From positions 38,498,295-38,562,294 of the forward strand of contig OW387150.1 of NCBI GenBank assembly GCA_936440205.1: 64,000 nt of DNA, written 5' to 3'. Source of the stretch: Lepidonotus clava (taxonomy: Eukaryota > Annelida > Polychaeta > Phyllodocida > Polynoidae). Within the stretch, counting starts at the first letter, position 1; the number at the start of each line of letters is the position of its first letter. This document shows positions 57,871 through 64,000 of this stretch, one piece after another. Position numbers and translations under genes: made by a program. Under the pieces are notes generated by a model, which did no database searches, was not told where the DNA came from, and was given only the letters and a program-made list of their open reading frames with translations.

Positions 57871-58121
57871 TGAAAATACATCTATGATTAATGGTTAAAT
57901 AACAAATTTGTAATTTTCAAGAATTGGACATTGATTGATATTTTAATCATTGAAAGACCCACTTAAAAATTACCATTATAGACATGCATTAATACTACTG
58001 TTGATATATTTAAATGTTCAAATTATCGTTATTATCAAAAATATATTATTGTATAATTTTCACGCTGAATGTCAGCACACTGTCAAACAACGGGGCTTAT
58101 TATTAACTGTTGTCAATGGTG

Positions 58122-58414
58122 TTAAGGCTCATTGGAATCAGGCTTGCATAGCCTATGAATCCACTGGAATTCTGCATTAAGCTTCCGATGGAGGGACAAG
58201 TATTTGTCCGGTGCCAGGTTGCATAATTGGAGGACATAAATTTTCGCGTCATCCAAACGGTCATGTCCAGACAAATTGAAATGTCGAGAAACTTCAGTCT
58301 TCCTAGGGTCTCTGGTGATACAGTAGAAATGGGCTTTAAACCTAGGTTGTTTTTGGTCTGGCCCACATACTGTTTCCCACATTTGTTGCACTCAATGGCG
58401 TAGATCAGGTTGTT
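58122..58414 (-). mobile_element. Penelope-like element fragment, GIY-YIG endonuclease end
   Basis: On the minus strand: NNLIYAIECNKCGKQYVGQT, then after a frame change VSRHFNLSGHDRLDDAKIYV and LHRKLNAEFQWIHRLCKPDS, with a stop at 58,122-58,124. CxxC before YVGQT, the RHF-N-GH block and the E-WI-L block are the C-terminal endonuclease signature of Penelope-like elements. One frameshift lies near the KNNLGL segment, so this copy is dead. No reverse-transcriptase part is attached; the neighbour upstream is the DIRS-type fossil. Confidence 0.75.
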
Positions 58415-59517
58415 ACTATTACAGAATGTTGACTATACACGCTATTATAGTACCCACGCTTGGTGGTGTGAGATTTGACAATAGCAACAATTTTTGTTGT
58501 TGCACATGGCTTTCTCTTGTCTGCCCACAGCCGGTTCAGTGGGGGCCTACCTTGGCAGTTTGGTCAGGCTTGGGCTATATTATTTTTGCTTGCAGGTTCT
58601 TGACAAAAATACAAGGAAACAAGCTACTGTCGAAGGCTCAGCAGGCAATGCTACCAAACCATGGTCAATGCAGAAATCTAGATATTTCTTCCACTGAGAA
58701 TTTCTGGTCTTGATTGTATTCGTTGCCCAAGCCTGACCAATAGTCTGTGACACCTGCTGGTCCAAGTCCTTCAGGGCGTCCACTGCAACATAGTTCAGAA
58801 GGGAAATTAGAACATGAATAATTGTTGGACATCCTTGACAAATAATCAGGAACAATGTTAAGTTCCCCAGGTATGTGACGAGCAGTCAGATGAACATTGT
58901 AGAAAACAGTCAACCAAAATATATGTCTTAATAAGGACATAGCCGAAGAGTTCGAGCTTATGCCTTTGTTGACCATTGACACAACCTGGGTGTTGTCAGT
59001 GTAACATACGACATGCTTGTTAGACCAATGTGATGCATAACGTAGCAACCCCATGTATACAGGTATCAATTCCAAGTAGTTGATATTGGAGTCTCCTGGC
59101 ACGTGAACATTCTTCCAATGATAACTCTGACAGGTATTGCATGAAAAGGAGGGAACATCATCTGTATTGGAAAAACCTCCCATCCAATCTGCTCTATGTA
59201 GAAGTCCATAGCCGGATAATGAGGAGTCTGTATAATAAGAGGGGCTGTTATCATCACCTGTATTATGTTGTATAATGTACTCTTCACCATTGACAATTTG
59301 AGCACAATCTTCCCACCAACGTAGATCATCATGGAAGGATGATGAAAGCCTTATCCTAGGGTTACCTTCAGGTAGACCTTTCAAAAGGTCTATGATCCTA
59401 CGTGAGAAGGTGCGTGCCCCTTTGATCAGCCTAGATGAGCATCCTGGCATTCCTTGAAATCCTTACCGAAAACAATGAAATCATCCAAGTAGTTGATAGC
59501 ACAAGGATAACCAAGCC

Positions 59518-60477
59518 TACCCAGCAAACAGGACACGTGTATTAACCAGTTTACCACGTGTTAAATTTGGGTAATACTGGTGTTTTAGACAATCCCTATG
59601 TAATGTCAGAATCTAACAGGCTTTTACCATGAGTTTTCACACAGTAATACACATATTTCAATTCCATGCATGAAGCATTATTTATGAGAGTGACATGATG
59701 TTATTCATCATGGCAAGTCGAAACTTATATTATCTTATCTATTTGATATTTTATTCATTTTAATGTTATTTTGGTAACATTCTGGTGTTGGGACAAACTC
59801 CATGTAAAACATGTAAATCACACTAGTTTTAACACGTGTTATTATCATCTAATACTGGTGTTGTGTAAAACTAGGAGTAAGACATGGGAAAACTGTCTTC
59901 CTCAGGCACCAGTTTTTAACACATGTAATGTAAGAGTAAAACACATATTTTTGTCAGGTTCTTCCTGAGTTTCCACTGAAAAATCACAAAGATACTCTAT
60001 GGAAATGTATATCTTTACACCAGAATTTCTCTGTGTACACTGCTTGAAAACTGGAGTGTTTTTTCTGACGCATTTTAACAAGTTAAGAATTTTATTAAAA
60101 GAATGAATAAGAATATATTTTGTCACCAGGATATGCAATTGCATAGATTTTGCAGAAATATTAAATTTCTATATGGTTTAAATACCATATAATTGCCTGT
60201 TCTCTCATGCAGATTGTGTATAGCTCAGTGGTAGAGCACTTGCATTGCATGTGAGGGGTCCAGGGTTCGATTCCCCAACCTTTTCTTTTACTAAAGATAA
60301 AAAAACACGAGTATTATATGTGAAAACTCGTGTTTTAAACTCGTGTTTAAAACACGTTGGAAACACCAGAAATGAGATCCACAGAATCCCGAGTAGTACA
60401 CGAGTTTAAATCACGTGTATAGCATCCTGGATCACGAGGTAGTTACGTGTAGAACACGTGCTCTTGTTACCTGGGTA
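59518..60477 (+). mobile_element. Inverted-repeat element with tRNA-like core, copy 2
   Basis: Starts TACCCAGCAAACAGGACACG and ends, reverse-complemented, TACCCAGGTAACAAGAGCAC. GCC on both sides may be a 3-bp target duplication. 960 bp, collinear with 4,737-5,705. It splits the reverse-transcriptase region of the DIRS-type fossil, so it is younger than that element. No coding capacity. Confidence 0.85.
60214..60283 (+). other. tRNA-Ala-like pol III head (copy 2)
   Basis: TAGCTCAGTGGTAGAGC (A box region, 60,221-60,237) and GGTTCGATTCC (B box, 60,264-60,274) are both near consensus, and the anticodon arm 'cttgcattgcatgtgag' would give TGC (alanine). The outer stems do not pair, so it is not a working tRNA, but a pol III promoter could be active here. 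Better preserved than in copy 1. Confidence 0.8.
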
Positions 60478-62607
60478 GCCATCGTATCTTTTACAAAGTT
60501 ACTGAGCTTGGTAAAGATGAATGGGGCACATTTAAGCCCAAAGCATAAACGGGTATCTAGAAGGAATTCCTGACCTTCAGGTAAGATCCATGAAATACCT
60601 TGATAAGTCCAGTCTGCAGGATGAACGCTGACTGATCGGTAGGCCGCTGATATATCTGTGGTAGCCATGAAACATCCTGGATATATGCATTCAGTCACGT
60701 CATCCACTGAAGAATAAGAAAACTCAGCACATGTGGAAAACATAATAGAAGACATTAATAGATATATCAAGTGGCCTTTTACAGTCAGTAATAGGACGAT
60801 AGGACGAATCAGGTTTAGGTACTGCTCCTAAGGCATGCACACATACTGGCTCCGCATCAGCAGGTACATATTTGCCTTCTGATATTTCCTTGAAAATGAC
60901 ATCACTGATATAATCATGAGCCGGTCCTGAGAAAACAGAGGAGTAATTTTCACACCTGTAACGAGGAACAGGTGCTCCACTATCCACGATATGAAAGCCA
61001 TGAAGGATTCCTTGATGGATATACGATCTTAGTGAGACATCCTTTTCATATGAAAGATAATAATCCCAAGTGGATAAGTTCAACTGAGATGGATAACCAC
61101 CAATACAGTGTCTCTGCTGAAGACGAATATCAGTTGGACAAAGATCAACCGCATGTAATGGAGTATAATAATCATGAAAACAATCATGGTAAGCAAGACC
61201 AGGGGTGTAATTGCGTATATTCCCTGAAGAAAACTCTTGCTGTGATATACTACTCACATCGGGCGGCGTATCAGTCAAGTCTGTATCAGGAGAGCCTACA
61301 AGGTCGTCAGGAGGGTCATCATCAGGAACGTGAGGATCTGCATTAATATACTTAACAGATTCATTATTATCACATGGATCATAATGCGATAGCACATCAT
61401 TGGAAGAGGGATCCGCATCAAAAGATGCATACACATTGGCATGGGAGCAAGTTATTTCACATTCAGACCTCCGACAAATAACTGTGTTATTATCCACACC
61501 AACATATGATCGTGAAATCAAAATAGAATCATCATTACTAATGGCAGTTCCAACAGATTCCTTTGATGAAAACAGTCACTGCTTTTCATGACAACCCAGA
61601 GCCTTATGTTTTCCCCGACAGGAACGGCACAGATGGAGCTTGGAACAGTTGCCATTACACTTTCGGTAATTGAAATTGTAACAAAGATCGTTTGGGAAGG
61701 GATCTTGCGGCACAGATTCAGCATTGGTTTCAGGAGCATCTTGTTTGCCTTTTGATTTGAAAACGGATCCTTTGCCACGCTTGGAGGCCCAGGTCTCACG
61801 TTTTGGCTGTTGTATGTTCCCTGCGTGAAAGCTGCATGCCACACTAACAGTATCACCAGCGATGAAAGATGCCAGATCACCTCTCACAACTTTGTCCACA
61901 ATACTACGATCATATGACACCAGGGCTGAGTCAGTGAAACAATTCAACTGGGCTTGTTTTGAAACGAATGAAAGATGGTCAATGTAACCTGATACATCTC
62001 CACCCGTTTTACACAAATGCTGTAAAACCTGGGTCATTCCGTAAAATAAATCCTTGTAATTCATTTTGGAATGATCCAGGGATTTCAGGGGTTTACAATC
62101 AATTACATGCTGCACATAATATTCGGGCCGATACAAAATACCTTTTTTATAGCCAACTGGTCCGGGGTTGATAGCTTCTGAAAGATCGGTAAGAGCTTGT
62201 GTGAGAGGGGCATTCAGAATATTAGCAGCCGCTAATTGATCTGTAGTGGTCGGAGTAGGTGGTGGAGCTCCCCTAGCCGAACTGCCAAATCCCGCCATAG
62301 GTTTAGGTAGGGTATAAATAGCAAGCCCGTTTGGATTGGTGGCGGGAATACCTGTGGGAGGGTTCCCAGGTTGCCGCAAACTAAAGTCTAATTCTGGTTC
62401 TGGTTCACCCCACGGATTGGTAGATTTTGCTCCTTTAGATATTTCTAAATTGTCTAATCTTGCCAATATTTGCTTCATGTATAAGTCAGTGCGTTCATAC
62501 TTCTCAGCCAATACACTTGCCTGCTCTATCTGGTCTTCTAGGTATGCGACGTAATTAGGGTCAGTCTTACCTTGAAAGTCAATGTTTTGTCCCCGAAAAG
62601 TAGACAT

Positions 62608-63378
62608 AATGCTGAATTTGCTGAACGGGCCACAATTAGCACGTAGTAAACCAAAGACAATAGTCCATGAATCCACGAGAAGAAGGCCTGAAGCAGCACG
62701 AGATGGCGAGTGGCGATGAATGGTCCAGAAGGCCCAATGTTTTCCCTACTTGATCACGTAGGACTGTTCATGACGGGTCGAAGGTTGTGGTTAGGAAGAA
62801 AAGGGCCTCGCCTTCACCTTGTTTCTTCCTTCCTATCTGGTAGTTGTGTTGACCTACCTACCTTATTGGCCCAATCAAAGGTCTGAACCAGTAGTAGACG
62901 GAGTCAGTCTGTCTACTGTAGATGCATTTGATGCGCAAGAATTGGCCATACGAGAGACCTTTTTTGCATAATGTAAATACAGCATGGGCTTCTGGTAGGT
63001 GCAATATACCTGTTTAGTCATACCAGACAGGTCACATCTCCTTAAGGGCACCAGTGCTTGGGATAAAATCAATAATCAGACTGGTATATATATGTGGGAA
63101 CCTATGGTTAAAAGCAGAGAACATTATTAGATACTGTTTCACGGGAAGAATTTGAACTCATACATTCGACAGGCTCGGGCTTGTCTGAAACCACTTCCTC
63201 TAAAACGTGTCAAGGAGTGTAAGGGATGTGTTCACACTTTTGCAGTGTCAATGGTATGGGCCATTACATAAGTGTCTCACAGGGGGTCCCCCCCCACCTT
63301 GCCTGTAACCCTGGAGCTGCCACTAAACTTTCACCTCCTTAAGTTGACCCAATGACCTAGATAATATAGTATTATATG
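62608..63378. other. Unassigned, possibly the DIRS terminal region
   Basis: The 5' leader and terminal repeat of the DIRS-type fossil should begin here, but I could not define an inverted repeat partner because the other end is lost. Beyond about 63,060 nothing is recognised. Confidence 0.4.
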
Positions 63379-63460
63379 TGTGTGTATATGTATGTATGTG
63401 TGTATGTATGTATGTATGTATGTTGTATGTATGTATGTATGTATACATGTATGTATGTAT
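63379..63460. repeat. (GTAT)n microsatellite
   Basis: TG run followed by long imperfect TATG repeats. Confidence 0.9.
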
Positions 63461-63519
63461 ACATGATAACTTGTGGATGAAAAGAATCATTTAGGAAGTT
63501 TTATGTCCCTCTTTAGGGG

Positions 63520-63935
63520 GAGTAGGGGGCCGGGAAGAGGACAGGGGGACGGCCCTGGTCTCCCCGTGCGTTGCTCTGTGGTGCTGACGGCATTAGGAGG
63601 GGTAGGGGGCCGGGGAGGGCTCAGGGGGACGGCCCTGGTCTCCCCGTGCGTTGCTCTGTGGTGCTGACGGCATTAGGAGGGGTAGGGGGCCGGGGAGGGC
63701 TCAGGGGAATGGCCCTGGTCTCCCCGTGTGTTGCTCTGTGGTGCTGACGGCATAAGGAGGGGTAGGGGGCCGGGGAGGGCTCAGGGGAATGGCCCTGGTC
63801 TCCCCGTGCGTTTCTCTGTGGTGCTGACGGGGTTAGGAGGGGTAGGGGGCCGGGGAGGGCTCAGGGGAATGGCCCTGGTCTCCCTGTGCGTTGCTCTGTG
63901 ATGCTGACGGGGTTAGGGGGAGTAGGGGGCCGTGG
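63520..63935 (+). repeat. 80-bp tandem repeat, about five units
   Basis: The landmark GGTAGGGGGC recurs at exactly 63,601, 63,681, 63,761 and 63,841, with variant ends at 63,521 and 63,921. Units are G-rich and differ at a few sites. Flanks resemble each other ('gaaaagaatcatttaggaag' on the left, 'gaaaagaaccttttgagagg' on the right), so the array lies inside a longer duplicated unit. Confidence 0.9.
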
Positions 63936-64000
63936 AAGAAAAGAACCTTTTGAGAGGGTTTTCATGCCGATTTGAGCACTTTGAAAAATTTCCAAATTTG

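Larger units (their letters stand above)
58580..62607 (-). mobile_element. Fossil DIRS-type (tyrosine-recombinase) retroelement, broken
   Basis: Minus-strand order: ORF1/gag (about 62,607-61,576) ending in a Cys/His-rich region (CYNFNYRKC, LHLCRSCRGKH); an acidic linker and the first reverse-transcriptase motifs (ALGAVPKPDSSYRPITDC, near 60,800); palm motifs (TDISAAYRSVSVHP, then RLCFGLKCAPFIF); YLDDFIVFG near 59,480; RNase H (YYTDSSLSGYGL, CYTDNTQVVSMVN, YLSRM); and the N-terminal helical domain of a tyrosine recombinase (near 58,800-58,580). The recombinase catalytic part and the left terminus are missing. A 960-bp element sits inside the reverse-transcriptase region. Broken, with several breaks; moderately old. 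Confidence 0.8.

Noticed and set aside
60214-60283. Functional tRNA-Ala gene
   Set aside because: The acceptor and T stems do not pair, and it lies inside a repeated inverted-repeat element.
60972-61346. 124-codon plus-strand frame
   Set aside because: It is antisense to the DIRS-type coding region.
63379-63935. CRISPR-like array
   Set aside because: Direct head-to-tail repeats without unique spacers, in an animal genome; an ordinary microsatellite and minisatellite.

Overview
Animal nuclear DNA. The background is AT-rich and gene-poor, with spliced phase-1 exons, LINEs, a Penelope-like fragment, tyrosine-recombinase (DIRS-type) retroelements, LTR elements and several MITE families. An invertebrate, probably marine, fits this repeat mix (amphioxus or an echinoderm would be my guess). 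Nothing in the sequence fixes the species.

Layout. About 1-6.4 kb holds one copy (B1) of a large duplicated block; its partner B2 lies at about 50.6-56.1 kb. From 7.4 to 19 kb there is an LTR remnant, a 5'-truncated LINE 3' end, copies of a second low-copy repeat (A/C family), a degenerate tandem repeat at 14.1-14.7 kb and a 21-bp minisatellite with duplicated exon-like units at 14.9-15.5 kb. A GC-rich, apparently whole Ty3/gypsy element fills 19,104-32,643. It has 994-bp LTRs that are almost identical, a CTAG target duplication, a tRNA-Leu primer site, gag, pol, a third long ORF with two zinc fingers, and a 3.2-kb 3' non-coding tract. Two solo LTRs follow (33.9-34.8 and 35.0-35.7 kb), then more A/C repeat copies carrying a piggyBac-type MITE and a TA-flanked MITE, each with a recognisable empty site in a paralogous copy.

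The one convincing host gene starts at 42,395 (+). It has a signal-peptide exon and three symmetrical phase-1 exons, each encoding a six-cysteine PAN/Apple-like module, and it probably continues beyond the last exon seen. A weaker two-exon gene candidate lies at 50.4-49.7 kb (-), next to a long 21-bp minisatellite. The right end (58.1-62.6 kb) holds a Penelope-like GIY-YIG fragment and a broken DIRS-type element on the minus strand, interrupted by a 960-bp inverted-repeat element.

Best candidates for something new: (1) eight small stem-loops at 30,890-31,286 in the gypsy 3' non-coding tract, all with a CGACC-containing hexaloop but with different stems that stay paired, which is a covariation pattern; (2) the zinc-finger third ORF in the env position of the same element; (3) an inverted-repeat element family with a tRNA-Ala-like pol III head in its interior, in two copies. 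Coordinates of diverged repeats are estimates by eye; no alignment or database search was run.
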